Source: an uncultured Rhizobiaceae group bacterium | GTDB taxonomy: Bacteria; Pseudomonadota; Alphaproteobacteria; Rhizobiales; Rhizobiaceae | Length of the DNA stretch: 64,000 nucleotides | Reading direction: 5' to 3' | Assembly: GCA_947501445.1 (NCBI GenBank) | Contig: CANMVS010000006.1 | Span: 186,001 to 250,000, forward strand | Shown: piece after piece, positions 37,818 through 46,897 of the stretch | Position numbering within the stretch: the first letter of the stretch is position 1 | Layout: each line of letters starts with the position of its first letter | The notes under the pieces: generated by a model | What the model saw: the letters and a program-made list of their open reading frames with translations, nothing else | Database searches by the model: none | Told to the model about the DNA's origin: nothing | Made by a program: the position numbers and the translations under genes

Positions 37818-39095
37818 ATGAACCAGATTAGCCACGCAGACAGCACGCAAGCCGAACCCTTTCCGATTGATCGTGTCAGAGAACAGTTTCCGGCGCTGCA
37901 GCAGGCAGGCGATTTCATATTCCTTGACAACGCTGCCGGCGCGCAGGTTCCACAATGCGTTCTGGATGCCGTACAAACCCATCTGATTGAGTTCAATGTT
38001 CAACGTGGCGGCCGCTATGACCGCAGCCTGCGGGTTGATACGGCCATGGATGAAGCAAGAACAAGCACTGCCCTGCTGATCAACGCCAGCAACCCGGCAG
38101 AAATCTGTTTTGGCATGAATGCCACCAGCTTCATCAGACTTGTCAGCCTTGGCATTGCCCAGATGCTGGATGAGCGCGATGAAATCGTCGTTACGGATAT
38201 GGACCATGATGCCAATATTGCCACCTGGACAGCCCTTGAGAACATGGGAGCCAAAATTGTCTGGTGGCGCATGCGCGACGACGGCAACCTGAATGTTGCG
38301 GATCTGCGTCCGCTTGTTTGCGAACGCACACGGTTGGTGGCCTGTACGGTAGCCGCACACGCACTGGGGTCAATCGTTGACGTAGCCGGTGTCGCCGCCA
38401 TAGCCCATGAAGCAGGCGCTGAAGTATTTCTTGATTGCGTTCACTATGGCCCCCATGCCCTGATGGATGTCCAGGCATGGGACTGTGACTATCTTGTGTG
38501 CTCCGGTTACAAGAATTTTTCTCCGCATATGGGTTTCCTATGGGGGCGTTTTGATGCACTCAAACAGCTGCCAACATTTCGTGAGGAATTCATTCCGGAT
38601 GAACCGCCTTACAAAGTGGAAGCTGGCACATTCATCTATGAGAATGTTTCCGGTCTTAATGCCGCCATTGGCTATCTGGAATCCATCGGCAGGGATTTCC
38701 TGCCACATAACAATAAAACCCGCCGCGAGAACATCGTCAGCGGCATGCAACGCATACGAACCTATGAGAAACAATTGGCAGCGCATATGCTGAACGTTCT
38801 CAAGGACAATGGTGCAACCATCTATGGCATCAGCGAGGCGGAGCGTATCGACCAGCGCGTACCGACGTTCTGTTTCAATATCGCAGACCTGTCGCCACAA
38901 AAGGTGGTCGAGGAAATGGCCCATGCGCAGATCGGTATCCGCGATGGACATATGTACGCCCCCAGACTGATGAAGCGTCTTGGCCTCAGCATGGACCGGG
39001 GTGCAATTCGGGTTTCGCTGCTCCACTACAATACGACGGACGAAATCGATCGCTTCGATGAGGCGTTGAAAAAGATAATTATCAAACTCAGCTAG
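37818..39095 (+). CDS. Class V aminotransferase family, cysteine desulfurase-like
   Basis: A 425-residue fold-type I PLP enzyme with [17 protein letters not shown] at the N-terminus, cofactor aspartate in [11 protein letters not shown] and Schiff-base lysine in [13 protein letters not shown] (about residue 235). It belongs to the cysteine-desulfurase-like subgroup that often lacks the mobile loop cysteine of IscS/SufS, so C-S lyase, deaminase or amine-transfer activity on the imported amino acid is as likely as true desulfuration. Last gene of the operon. Its TAG stop (39093-39095) is part of repeat copy 2. Confidence 0.78.
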   Translation: MNQISHADSTQAEPFPIDRVREQFPALQQAGDFIFLDNAAGAQVPQCVLDAVQTHLIEFNVQRGGRYDRSLRVDTAMDEARTSTALLINASNPAEICFGMNATSFIRLVSLGIAQMLDERDEIVVTDMDHDANIATWTALENMGAKIVWWRMRDDGNLNVADLRPLVCERTRLVACTVAAHALGSIVDVAGVAAIAHEAGAEVFLDCVHYGPHALMDVQAWDCDYLVCSGYKNFSPHMGFLWGRFDALKQLPTFREEFIPDEPPYKVEAGTFIYENVSGLNAAIGYLESIGRDFLPHNNKTRRENIVSGMQRIRTYEKQLAAHMLNVLKDNGATIYGISEAERIDQRVPTFCFNIADLSPQKVVEEMAHAQIGIRDGHMYAPRLMKRLGLSMDRGAIRVSLLHYNTTDEIDRFDEALKKIIIKLS

Positions 39096-39196
39096 ACCAT
39101 TTCACGTTTTGTCAGAAACGGGACAACGGTGCCGGCCTTTGATTTTGTTGATGCATTCAGGTTTTGCCGATTCCGTCTAAACCTGAATTGCTCTGA
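39092..39196 (+). repeat. Intergenic palindromic repeat, copy 2
   Basis: Same element as 32482: left end CTAGACC followed by TTTCACGTTTTGTCAG, the linker CCTTTGATTTTGTTGATG and the hairpin ATTCAGGTTTTG / TAAACCTGAAT with one mismatch, right end GCTCTGAG. It fills the whole gap between the convergent genes ending at 39095 and 39199; its left TAG is the stop codon of the plus-strand gene. Confidence 0.9.
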
Positions 39197-39198
39197 GG

Positions 39199-41865
39199 TT
39201 ACGGCTGCTCGCCAATGGCTGCCTGTGCAGCGGCCAGTCTGGCAATTGGCACGCGGAACGGTGAACAGGATACATAATCCAGTCCAATACTCTCACAAAA
39301 GCTGATGGACTGGGGATCGCCGCCGTGTTCACCGCAAATGCCCAACTTGATATCAGGTCGGATTGATCGCCCCTTTTCGCAGCCTATCCGGATCAATTCA
39401 CCAACGCCGTCAATATCAATCGTGACAAAGGGGTCTCTCTCGATGATGCCTTTTTGCTGGTAGGTCATCAGAAAGGAAGACGCATCATCCCGTGAAATCC
39501 CGAATGTCGTCTGAGTCAGATCATTGGTGCCAAAGGAGAAAAACTCCGCCTCTTCGGCTATGCTGTGGGCTCTGATCGCAGCACGCGGCAATTCGATCAT
39601 TGTGCCAACAAGGTAATCAATCCTGTGGCCGCATTCTGCCATGACCTGTTGCGCAACCGCATCGATACGTTGTTTGACGAAACGCAGTTCTTCCATCAGG
39701 CCGACCAGCGGCACCATAATTTCAGGAACCACCGGCTCTCCGGTCGTCCCGGCTGCTTCAACCGCAGCTTCAAAGATTGCCCGTGCCTGCATTTCCGCTA
39801 TCTCGGGATAGGAAACAGCCAATCGACAGCCGCGGTGGCCCAGCATCGGATTGAATTCATGCAGGGCTTCTGTTCGCTCACGCAACTGATCAGCCGGCAA
39901 ATTCATTGCTGATGCCACCTCGACGATCTCAGCATCGTTTTTCGGCAGAAATTCATGCAGCGGCGGATCAAGCAACCGGATGGTAACCGGCGTGCCCTTC
40001 ATGATTTCGAAAAGTTCCACAAAATCAGAGCGTTGCATCGGCAGTAACTTTTCCAATGCCGTTCTGCGCCCGGCCTCGCTATTGGCGAGGATCATTTCCC
40101 GCATGGCGATAATACGCTCGCCCTCAAAGAACATATGCTCCGTGCGGCATAAACCAATCCCCTCGGCACCAAAGGAGCGCGCTGCCCGTGCATCGGCCGG
40201 TGTTTCGGCATTGGTGCGTATTTTCATGCGCCGCAATGCATCAGCCCATTCCATAATGCGGCCGAAATCGCCCGACAATTCCGGTTGCAGCATGGCAACA
40301 CGTCCTTTGAGAACCTGTCCGCTGGATCCATCCACAGTGATAATATCGCCCTTTTTGAGTTCACCGGCGATGGTCAGCAACGTCTGCTTGCGCAAATCAA
40401 CCCGCAGACTGCCAGCGCCCGATACGCAGGGCGTTCCCATACCGCGTGCCACGACTGCGGCATGGCTCGTCATGCCGCCCCGCGTCGTCAAAATGCCGCG
40501 TGCCGCATGCATGCCATGAATATCTTCGGGACTGGTTTCCACGCGGACCAAAATCGCATCACGTCCGGCATCAGCAAGCGCCACAGCTTCCTCAGAGGTA
40601 AAGACAATTTCGCCGGTGGCGGCACCGGGTGATGCTGGTAATCCGCGCCCAATTACATCGCGGGCGGCATGGGGATCGATGGTTGGATGAAGCAATTGGT
40701 CAAGCGATGCCGGATCAATGCGCATCACCGCCTGTTTTTGCGTGATCACCCCGGCATCGGCCATTTCCACGGCGATTTTCAGTGCGGCCTTCGCAGTCCT
40801 TTTGCCGGACCTTGTTTGCAACATCCATAATTTTCCACGCTCAATGGTAAATTCGAGATCCTGCATGTCCTTGTAGTGATCTTCAAGGCGATCGCAGATT
40901 GCTCTGAACTCTGCAAAGGCCTCGGGCATCAGTTTTTCAAGTGAAGGTCTGTCGGAGCCTGCTTCTATGCGTGCGACTTCGGTGATGTTTTGCGGTGTGC
41001 GAATACCCGCCACCACATCCTCGCCCTGTGCATTGACCAGAAACTCGCCATAAAGCTTGTTTTCTCCGGTCGACGGATTGCGGGTAAAGGCAACGCCCGT
41101 CGCCGAGCTATCACCCAGATTTCCGAAAACCATGGCCTGCACATTGACGGCTGTTCCCCATTCCGCAGGAATATTGTGCAATTGGCGGTATGTGACGGCC
41201 CGCGGGTTCATCCAGCTGGCAAACACTGCGCTGATGGATCCCCACAGCTGTTCACTCGGGTCCTGAGGAAAGGGCTCTTCAAGTTCGTCTTCGATTGTCT
41301 GCTTGTAACGCCCGATTATGAGTTTCCACTCATCAGCAGAAATATCGGTATCAAGCTCATGACCGTACTGGGCCTTTTCGTCTTCAAGAATGTCCTCGAA
41401 CATTTCATGATCAAGCCCCATGACAACGTTGCCGTACATCTGAATAAACCGACGGTAGCTGTCATAGGCAAAGCGTGGATCTTCTGCCTCGATCGCCAGC
41501 GCTTCAACAGACTGATCGTTCAAACCAAGGTTGAGAACGGTATCCATCATGCCTGGCATGGAGGCACGCGCGCCGGAACGCACAGATAAAAGCAATGGCT
41601 TTTGTGAATCACCAAAGGTCCGGCCAGTCAGTCTGGAAATATGATCAAGTGCAGCTTCCACCTGGACAAAGAGCTCAGGCGGGTAGGAACGACCATGTTT
41701 GTTGTACCAGCCGCAAATTTCTGCAGCGATGGTCATTCCCGGTGGAACAGGCAGACCAAGATTGCTCATCTCGGCAAGATTGGCACCTTTGCCGCCAAGC
41801 AGATTACGATCTTTGGCGCTGCCCTCTGCCTGGCCGTCGCCGAATGTGAAAACCCACTTGGTCAT
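39199..41865 (-). CDS. ppdK: Pyruvate, phosphate dikinase
   Basis: An 888-residue enzyme interconverting pyruvate, ATP and phosphate with phosphoenolpyruvate, AMP and pyrophosphate. Domains in order: ATP-grasp (MTKWVFTFGDG, NLLGGKGANLAEM), the swivelling phosphohistidine domain (GGMTSHAAVVARGMG, catalytic His) and the PEP/pyruvate barrel (GLCRTEHMFFEG, GTNDLTQTTFG, GICGEHGGDP with the catalytic Cys). Start at the ATG at 41865 with GGAGGGG 4 bases upstream; an ATG four codons earlier is weaker. Full length. Likely gluconeogenic in an organism living on organic acids. Its stop is 2 bp from repeat copy 2. Confidence 0.95.
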   Translation of the reverse strand: MTKWVFTFGDGQAEGSAKDRNLLGGKGANLAEMSNLGLPVPPGMTIAAEICGWYNKHGRSYPPELFVQVEAALDHISRLTGRTFGDSQKPLLLSVRSGARASMPGMMDTVLNLGLNDQSVEALAIEAEDPRFAYDSYRRFIQMYGNVVMGLDHEMFEDILEDEKAQYGHELDTDISADEWKLIIGRYKQTIEDELEEPFPQDPSEQLWGSISAVFASWMNPRAVTYRQLHNIPAEWGTAVNVQAMVFGNLGDSSATGVAFTRNPSTGENKLYGEFLVNAQGEDVVAGIRTPQNITEVARIEAGSDRPSLEKLMPEAFAEFRAICDRLEDHYKDMQDLEFTIERGKLWMLQTRSGKRTAKAALKIAVEMADAGVITQKQAVMRIDPASLDQLLHPTIDPHAARDVIGRGLPASPGAATGEIVFTSEEAVALADAGRDAILVRVETSPEDIHGMHAARGILTTRGGMTSHAAVVARGMGTPCVSGAGSLRVDLRKQTLLTIAGELKKGDIITVDGSSGQVLKGRVAMLQPELSGDFGRIMEWADALRRMKIRTNAETPADARAARSFGAEGIGLCRTEHMFFEGERIIAMREMILANSEAGRRTALEKLLPMQRSDFVELFEIMKGTPVTIRLLDPPLHEFLPKNDAEIVEVASAMNLPADQLRERTEALHEFNPMLGHRGCRLAVSYPEIAEMQARAIFEAAVEAAGTTGEPVVPEIMVPLVGLMEELRFVKQRIDAVAQQVMAECGHRIDYLVGTMIELPRAAIRAHSIAEEAEFFSFGTNDLTQTTFGISRDDASSFLMTYQQKGIIERDPFVTIDIDGVGELIRIGCEKGRSIRPDIKLGICGEHGGDPQSISFCESIGLDYVSCSPFRVPIARLAAAQAAIGEQP

Positions 41866-42054
41866 TTGCCCCTCCAATCAGGCCTGTGTGAGCATCACAT
41901 AACCGATACCTCCCCCGATACGCCATAGGTCAATCGGACAGATTGGTGATTTTATCGATTGAAATTCAAATGATTGGCTCATTACGGGCCAATCAGCCCT
42001 CGCATCACCTCCAACAGGTACAGCAGGGGGCATTCCGGCGGTATCGCGTGGGCA

Positions 42055-42159
42055 TTAGAGCAATTCAGGTTTTGATGGAATCGGCAAAACCTGAATGCGT
42101 CAACAAAATCAAAGGCCAACACCGTTATCCCGTTTCTGACAAAACGTGAAACGGTCTAG
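42055..42159 (-). repeat. Intergenic palindromic repeat, copy 3
   Basis: Same element, on the minus strand: CTAGACC end at 42159 and TTAGAGC end at 42055, with hairpin ATTCAGGTTTTG / CAAAACCTGAAT perfect over 12 bp. It sits between the DUF3179 gene and ppdK, both on the minus strand. The TAG of its CTAGACC end is the stop codon (42156-42158) of the DUF3179 gene. The adjoining stretch to 41866 holds the ppdK leader only. Confidence 0.9.
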
Positions 42160-43547
42160 GTCGGATCAGTTTTGTCCGTATAAAGCTCGCTGTCTATACC
42201 CAGATAACCGTCCCAGGCAAACCAGTAGCTTACATGTCCGGCGATGCGTGCAAGCCGCGCACCATCAGGGCCGATCAGTGCGTCTTCCGTCATTGTCCAG
42301 TCGCCATCAGGTCCTTTGATCGCCGCTTCCCCTGAGGTTTCCGTGAACACCTGATCATCGCGTTCAAAGGCGCGCACAGTTCTGGTCAATGCATCGCCGA
42401 TCAGCACGATATTGCGCCCGCCAATGGAATCATTGATGATCCGGCGCTTGTTGAAGGCCTCGACCGGCCAGGCCTTTGCGGCACCAAAATCGCGTATCCC
42501 AAAAACATAATCCTTGCGCCTGACCGTCGTTTCGTCACGTACAATTGTTGGGAACATCAGTTCCGGACTGGTGAAATAGTCGTTGTAAACAACACCTGAC
42601 CCATAGTCCCGACGATGGCCGGTTTCCACAGAAAGGACCTTCGTCTCCGGGTGGTTTGCCATCCAGTTTGCCCAGGAGGTTATGGTGACCGGGCGGATTT
42701 TGAGCTTCAGTCCGGATTGACGCAGCGGACCACTCACCGGTTCACCGGTAAACTGGTTCCACAAACTGTTGGTTTGCCGATCAAACATCAGTTTGTTGGA
42801 GCGATACAGAAATCCGGAGGAGCCAAAAATCAGTGGCGTGTCACGCCCTTCAACACCCGTTTCAAACAGGATACCGGCACCGCACAAAGTGCAATAGGCA
42901 AGCGCAACCGGAACCCCGCCAATTGTTTCATTGAACATTTCGTGCCAGCCCATGATGCGCAATGGGTAAGCCCTGACATCACCATTGATTTCAACCCCGA
43001 ACACCAGATCGTCGTCCAGTAAATAGGTGGCCTGCGACACGGAGATCAGTTTTGGGTCATCAAGCGATGGAATGCCATCGACCGGCACACCACCCCAGGT
43101 AATTTCCTCAAGTCGAATGTCCAGATTGTTTCGCTGCGCGCGCTCGCCACCCAGAAACTGCATGAAATTGGGATCAATCCGGCGGAATACCTCCAGTTTC
43201 AGGTCGCGATAACTGTCATGAGGGACTACTTCAGGATGAGCCTCCTGCCACAACATGGCATCTTTCCAGCCACCAATGGGCTGACCAGCAAGCTTTGACA
43301 TGGCCGCAGTAATATCGCCACCAAGCGAGCGATAGCGCGAAGCCAGCACCAACGTCGGGATAATATCCGGCTCACCGCGTTCAACCAGTTTGTCCAGCGC
43401 GGCTTCAGCCTCCTGTGGCACGCCGAACAATATTGTTTCGCTATAGGTGCTGACCTGCCGGTCAGACAGGTCTGCAGCAATGGCTTGCGAAGTTACAGTT
43501 GATGCGAACAAGGCCAGAAAGACGAATACGGATGCTGGGGATTTCAT
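42156..43547 (-). CDS. DUF3179 domain exported protein
   Basis: A 463-residue protein with an N-terminal signal peptide (MKSPASVFVFLALFASTVTS, cleavage after QAIAA) and a large DUF3179 region. Diagnostic parts are GDVRAYPLRIMGWHEMFNE, LAYCTLCGAGILFET with its two cysteines, FGSSGFLYRSNKLMFD and SLWNQFTGEPVSG. DUF3179 has no established function. Start taken at the ATG at 43547, preceded by AAGGAACC; the open frame runs on to 43631 with residues that do not fit a signal peptide. The stop lies in repeat copy 3. Confidence 0.82.
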   Translation of the reverse strand: MKSPASVFVFLALFASTVTSQAIAADLSDRQVSTYSETILFGVPQEAEAALDKLVERGEPDIIPTLVLASRYRSLGGDITAAMSKLAGQPIGGWKDAMLWQEAHPEVVPHDSYRDLKLEVFRRIDPNFMQFLGGERAQRNNLDIRLEEITWGGVPVDGIPSLDDPKLISVSQATYLLDDDLVFGVEINGDVRAYPLRIMGWHEMFNETIGGVPVALAYCTLCGAGILFETGVEGRDTPLIFGSSGFLYRSNKLMFDRQTNSLWNQFTGEPVSGPLRQSGLKLKIRPVTITSWANWMANHPETKVLSVETGHRRDYGSGVVYNDYFTSPELMFPTIVRDETTVRRKDYVFGIRDFGAAKAWPVEAFNKRRIINDSIGGRNIVLIGDALTRTVRAFERDDQVFTETSGEAAIKGPDGDWTMTEDALIGPDGARLARIAGHVSYWFAWDGYLGIDSELYTDKTDPT

Positions 43548-43664
43548 GGTGGCAGGTTCCTTCGATGGCTGTAGTCCAACTATACAGGAATAAAATCCGT
43601 GAAAATGTCGCCTCACTGCTATGTGTAGCAAGTTGATCCGCTGTGCAGCGCACCGTGCGGGCGA

Positions 43665-44633
43665 TCAGTCCGGCACCCACGCACCGGTCTTTGCGAGATC
43701 AGGCCAGGCCTCAATCAATTCGCCGGAGACAGGCAAAATGGCGGGTGCGAATACAGTTTTTTCAACAGCAACGTCAATCAGTCGCTCAGCACCCCGGAAT
43801 GCGCTTACGCGCTGTTTGTCCCATATGACGCTCGCGCGGCCCGAAACCAGAACGGCGTCGCCGCTGGCAAAGTCGGCAAAAATAATACCGACCCGTCCGT
43901 CGTCAACAATATTGCCCAATGTGTTGAATATCCGATTGCCCGCAAAATCAGGAAAGGAAATCCTGCTGTTGTTGACCACCTGCACAAAGCCGCGACGGCC
44001 TCCCCGGTGAGAAACATCAATACCGGAGCGCGGATCGTCATTGATGTGCTTCGTCCGCGATGCAATGAAAAAGGTATCGACCCGTTCGATCAACGCCTTC
44101 GCCTCGGTCGAAATGGTTGCGCCGCTGACAATAGTTCCCGGCTGGTCAGCGTTTCGATCACCAGTCAGTTGAATATCACGGGTCTGGATATATTTCGGAC
44201 AATTGCCAAAGCTCTGGTCAACACGCACGGAAAACCCATCTTTGCCAGAGGCTGACACAACGCCGTTCATCCGATTGCGACGGCGCGTCGGCAATTCAAT
44301 GCCCAGCAAGCCGATTTTCACACCGTCATCCACATGGATCCCAAGTGCCTGGGCCAGCAGTGGATAAGATGTGACATCCAGTGATCGATTGTCAGGTGAT
44401 TATATGAAGCCGGGCTTGCCACTCGCAAACGTCGCCCAGGGCTGACCGGCCTCATCGATCATGCCGACAACGACAAAGGGGAGCATTTCGAAGAAATCGC
44501 GGTGCTGGTCCGGCATGAAGGGCCGGACCATGCGATAACCGAACCGGCCGACGGAATCCTTTGAACCATCGCGTTCCTGCACAGCCAGTTCGCCGTCGTG
44601 AAACACGTCATCCGGTTCGAAGAGCCTCGACAT
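43665..44633 (-). pseudogene. Pyridoxamine 5'-phosphate oxidase-like FMN-binding protein interrupted by one in-frame ochre codon
   Basis: One reading frame runs from ATG 44633 to the stop at 43665 (322 codons) except for a single TAA at 44402-44400. The N-terminal 77 residues (FMPDQHRDFFEMLPFVVVG, ATFASGKPGFI) and the following part (SPDNRSLDVTS, GLLGIELPTRRRNRMNG, VDQSFGNCPKYIQ) join to the usual layout of the pyridoxamine-phosphate-oxidase-like family without any frame shift; homologues normally read through with Ser or similar at this point, one base change from TAA. The ATG overlaps the GST stop as TGATG. Either a very recent pseudogene, a sequencing error, or a readthrough case. Confidence 0.8.
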
Positions 44634-45280
44634 CAGCCTGCTTCAGGTTCCGGTGAACGAACCATGCCGACAAATCCGGGCTGAGCCTCAATGCGAGCCA
44701 ACCAGGCATTTATGGCGGGATAGGGTTCAAGACTGATACCGCCCTCGGGCACATGCGCAATATAGGTGTAACCGGCAACGTCGGCGATTGTTATTTGATC
44801 ACCCGTCAGGAACTGTCTGGTAGCCATATGTGGTTCCAGCACCGCGAAGAAATTCTCCGTGCTTGATTTGGCGCTGTCATAGTCCATCGCAATTCCAAAC
44901 AGTTTGATCAGCCTGACGGCGTTGGGCCCGCGGAATACCTCACCAGATGCGACTGACAGCCAACGCTGTACCTGCGATGCGCCAATCGGATCTTCCGGCA
45001 GCCAGGTACCGCCCTGATCATACTTCTTGGCCAGATAGACCAATATGGCAGTTGAATCCGAGATCAACTGACCATTGTCGTCAATCATTGGCACTTGCCC
45101 AAAGGCGTTCAGCTTCAGGAATTCCGGCGCTTTATGCGCGCCGCCCATCAGATCCACATCAATTTTCTCATAGGGTAATTCAAGCAAGGCCAGCATGAGT
45201 TCGACCCGATGCGCATGCCCCGATACCGGCAACCCGTAAAGTTTGATTGGTTTGGCATTGCTTGGAAAATTGCTGTTCAT
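44633..45280 (-). CDS. Glutathione S-transferase family protein
   Basis: About 215 residues: thioredoxin-like N-terminal domain (IKLYGLPVSGHAHRVELML, NAFGQVPMIDDNG, DSTAILVYLAKKY) and an all-helical C-terminal domain (TGDQITIADVAGYTYIAHV). The start at 45280 is preceded by GAGG at 6 bases; a start four codons upstream is possible. It overlaps the next gene (FMN-oxidoreductase-like, interrupted) by TGATG, a pairing that suggests a shared detoxification role. Downstream of a TetR gene, with a long inverted repeat at its promoter. Confidence 0.88.
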   Translation of the reverse strand: MNSNFPSNAKPIKLYGLPVSGHAHRVELMLALLELPYEKIDVDLMGGAHKAPEFLKLNAFGQVPMIDDNGQLISDSTAILVYLAKKYDQGGTWLPEDPIGASQVQRWLSVASGEVFRGPNAVRLIKLFGIAMDYDSAKSSTENFFAVLEPHMATRQFLTGDQITIADVAGYTYIAHVPEGGISLEPYPAINAWLARIEAQPGFVGMVRSPEPEAG

Positions 45281-45294
45281 GATGATCCTCACTC

Positions 45295-45326
45295 ATTTAA
45301 TTATAGAGCGACCTATATAATTAAAT
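45295..45326. promoter_or_regulatory. Inverted repeat before the GST gene, candidate TetR operator
   Basis: ATTTAATTATA (45295-45305) and TATAATTAAAT (45316-45326) are perfect 11-bp inverted copies with a 10-base spacer, starting 15 bp before the GST start. The length and place suit repression by the TetR protein encoded immediately upstream. Confidence 0.6.
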
Positions 45327-45404
45327 GCATCATCCAACAAGTTCCCCGGGCTGTCGAACCAGCCAACGTCACATCAAGATTGTGTGAAAGGTCCTGATAA
45401 CCGC

Positions 45405-45983
45405 TCAGGATACGGCGGCGATGAGGCGCTTGGCCATTCGGCGTGCACGAAGCGCACTTTTTTGATCGCCCAGGACCTGAGCCTGCATGATCGCACCATC
45501 GAACAGCAAATGCAGTTCATACGACATTTCAACAGGTGTTGCGCTGCCAAGTTGCCGGGCTGCATCCTCAAATATCTCAATCATCCGACGTTTGTGTTCA
45601 GCAGCAGCCACATGGGCCGGGTGGGTTGGCTCCTTGAACTCGATAGAGGCTTTCAAAAAATAACACCCGACAAAACCGGTTTGCCTGTCAGCCGTGGTGG
45701 TAATCCATTCATGAAGCACATCAAAAACACACAGAATGCTTTTTTTCGGATCATCACCAGCAGCTTCAATTGCATCGTTGAATGCGTCGAGGAAACGGCC
45801 CGCCCGCCTCTCCAGCGTGGCAACAACAAGTTCCTGCTTGTTGGAGAAATTATTGTACAGGGTCATCGAGGCGACGCCAGCTTCGCTGGTGATCTGATTC
45901 ACGCCGGTCGCAACAAATCCATCCGATTCGAAAAGCTCCTCAGCCGCATTGAGAACAGCGTCTCGCTTATTCGCCCTGCCCAT
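45405..45983 (-). CDS. TetR-family transcriptional regulator
   Basis: A 192-residue repressor: helix-turn-helix at about 8-55 (RDAVLNAAEELFESDGFVATG, then GVASMTLYNNFSNKQELV) and a helical ligand-binding domain. It lies just upstream of the GST operon on the same strand; the 11-bp inverted repeat between them (45295-45326) and a short palindrome in its own leader (46006-46015) suggest control of both. The family commonly senses toxic or aromatic compounds. Confidence 0.88.
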   Translation of the reverse strand: MGRANKRDAVLNAAEELFESDGFVATGVNQITSEAGVASMTLYNNFSNKQELVVATLERRAGRFLDAFNDAIEAAGDDPKKSILCVFDVLHEWITTTADRQTGFVGCYFLKASIEFKEPTHPAHVAAAEHKRRMIEIFEDAARQLGSATPVEMSYELHLLFDGAIMQAQVLGDQKSALRARRMAKRLIAAVS

Positions 45984-46005
45984 AGCACCTGTTTCCCGAA
46001 ATTAA

Positions 46006-46015
46006 ATACATGTAT
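46006..46015. promoter_or_regulatory. Palindrome ATACATGTAT before the TetR gene
   Basis: A perfect 10-bp palindrome 23 bp before the TetR start, in an AT-rich leader. Possible autoregulatory site; its sequence differs from the 45295 repeat, so one of the two may belong to another factor. Confidence 0.35.
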
Positions 46016-46055
46016 CTACAATAGAGCCAACTGCAAGAAATGCAAAGTGCCCGCG

Positions 46056-46829
46056 CTATGCACCGTTCAAAGCCGCCTGTGCCTGCTCACCCAGCCATTG
46101 CGCCATCTGGCGATACGGTACCGGTCCATAGCTGATGCGTGCTACACCAAGTTCAGCCAATCGGGCATTTGAAGGCGCATTTGGCAATGCAATAATATTG
46201 ACGGGCAGTGATGTTGACTGACACATTTTTCCGATCAGTGCTTCATCCAGCAGGCCTGGCACGAAGAAACCACTGGCACCGGCTTTCTCATAGGCATGCG
46301 CGCGTTCAATTGCATCTACCAGCATCGCCTCATTGTGCGTGTCCGGTTTGGCTTTCAAAAATATGTCAGTGCGGGCGTTCACAAAAGCATTGATCCCTTT
46401 TTGCTCACACACCGCACGCGCAGCTTCAATTCGACCGCGCTGAACGTCAGGAGCGTGCAACCCCTCGCCACCGACGATCTGGTCCTCGAAATTGAATCCG
46501 ATGGCACCTGTATCAAGGACCTTGCTTATCGTTACCGCAACCTCTTGTGGTGAAACGCCATATCCACCCTCAATATCCATGGTGACCGGAAGATCCACCG
46601 CATTGATGATGCGTTGAATATTTTGCAGCGCCAATTCAAGCGGCATCTTTTCACCATCACCAAACCCGTTTGCCATGGCAACCGGCGCACTACCGGTCGC
46701 AATGGCCCTGGCACCGGCCTTGGCCACAACAGCCGCACTGCCCGCGTCCCAGACATTGAAAAGAATAACGGGATCGCCTTTTTTGTGAAGCGCTTGAAAA
46801 TTGCCGGCGTGTTCTGTCTGGCTGATCAT
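46056..46829 (-). CDS. Isocitrate lyase/PEP mutase superfamily protein
   Basis: A 257-residue TIM-barrel protein with DPVILFNVWDAGSAAVVAKAGA, the metal-binding PVTMDIEGGYG and GFNFEDQIVGGEG segments. The superfamily contains 2-methylisocitrate lyases, oxaloacetate decarboxylases and phosphonopyruvate-handling enzymes; this short form with an N-terminal LHKKGDP stretch is usually annotated only to superfamily level. Monocistronic between TetR and smc. Exact substrate unknown. Confidence 0.83.
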   Translation of the reverse strand: MISQTEHAGNFQALHKKGDPVILFNVWDAGSAAVVAKAGARAIATGSAPVAMANGFGDGEKMPLELALQNIQRIINAVDLPVTMDIEGGYGVSPQEVAVTISKVLDTGAIGFNFEDQIVGGEGLHAPDVQRGRIEAARAVCEQKGINAFVNARTDIFLKAKPDTHNEAMLVDAIERAHAYEKAGASGFFVPGLLDEALIGKMCQSTSLPVNIIALPNAPSNARLAELGVARISYGPVPYRQMAQWLGEQAQAALNGA

Positions 46830-46897
46830 TGTTCAATTCCTGATTCAATAGACGACATGATATGATGGGTATTGTAATTTATCGCACTATGGCGAAA

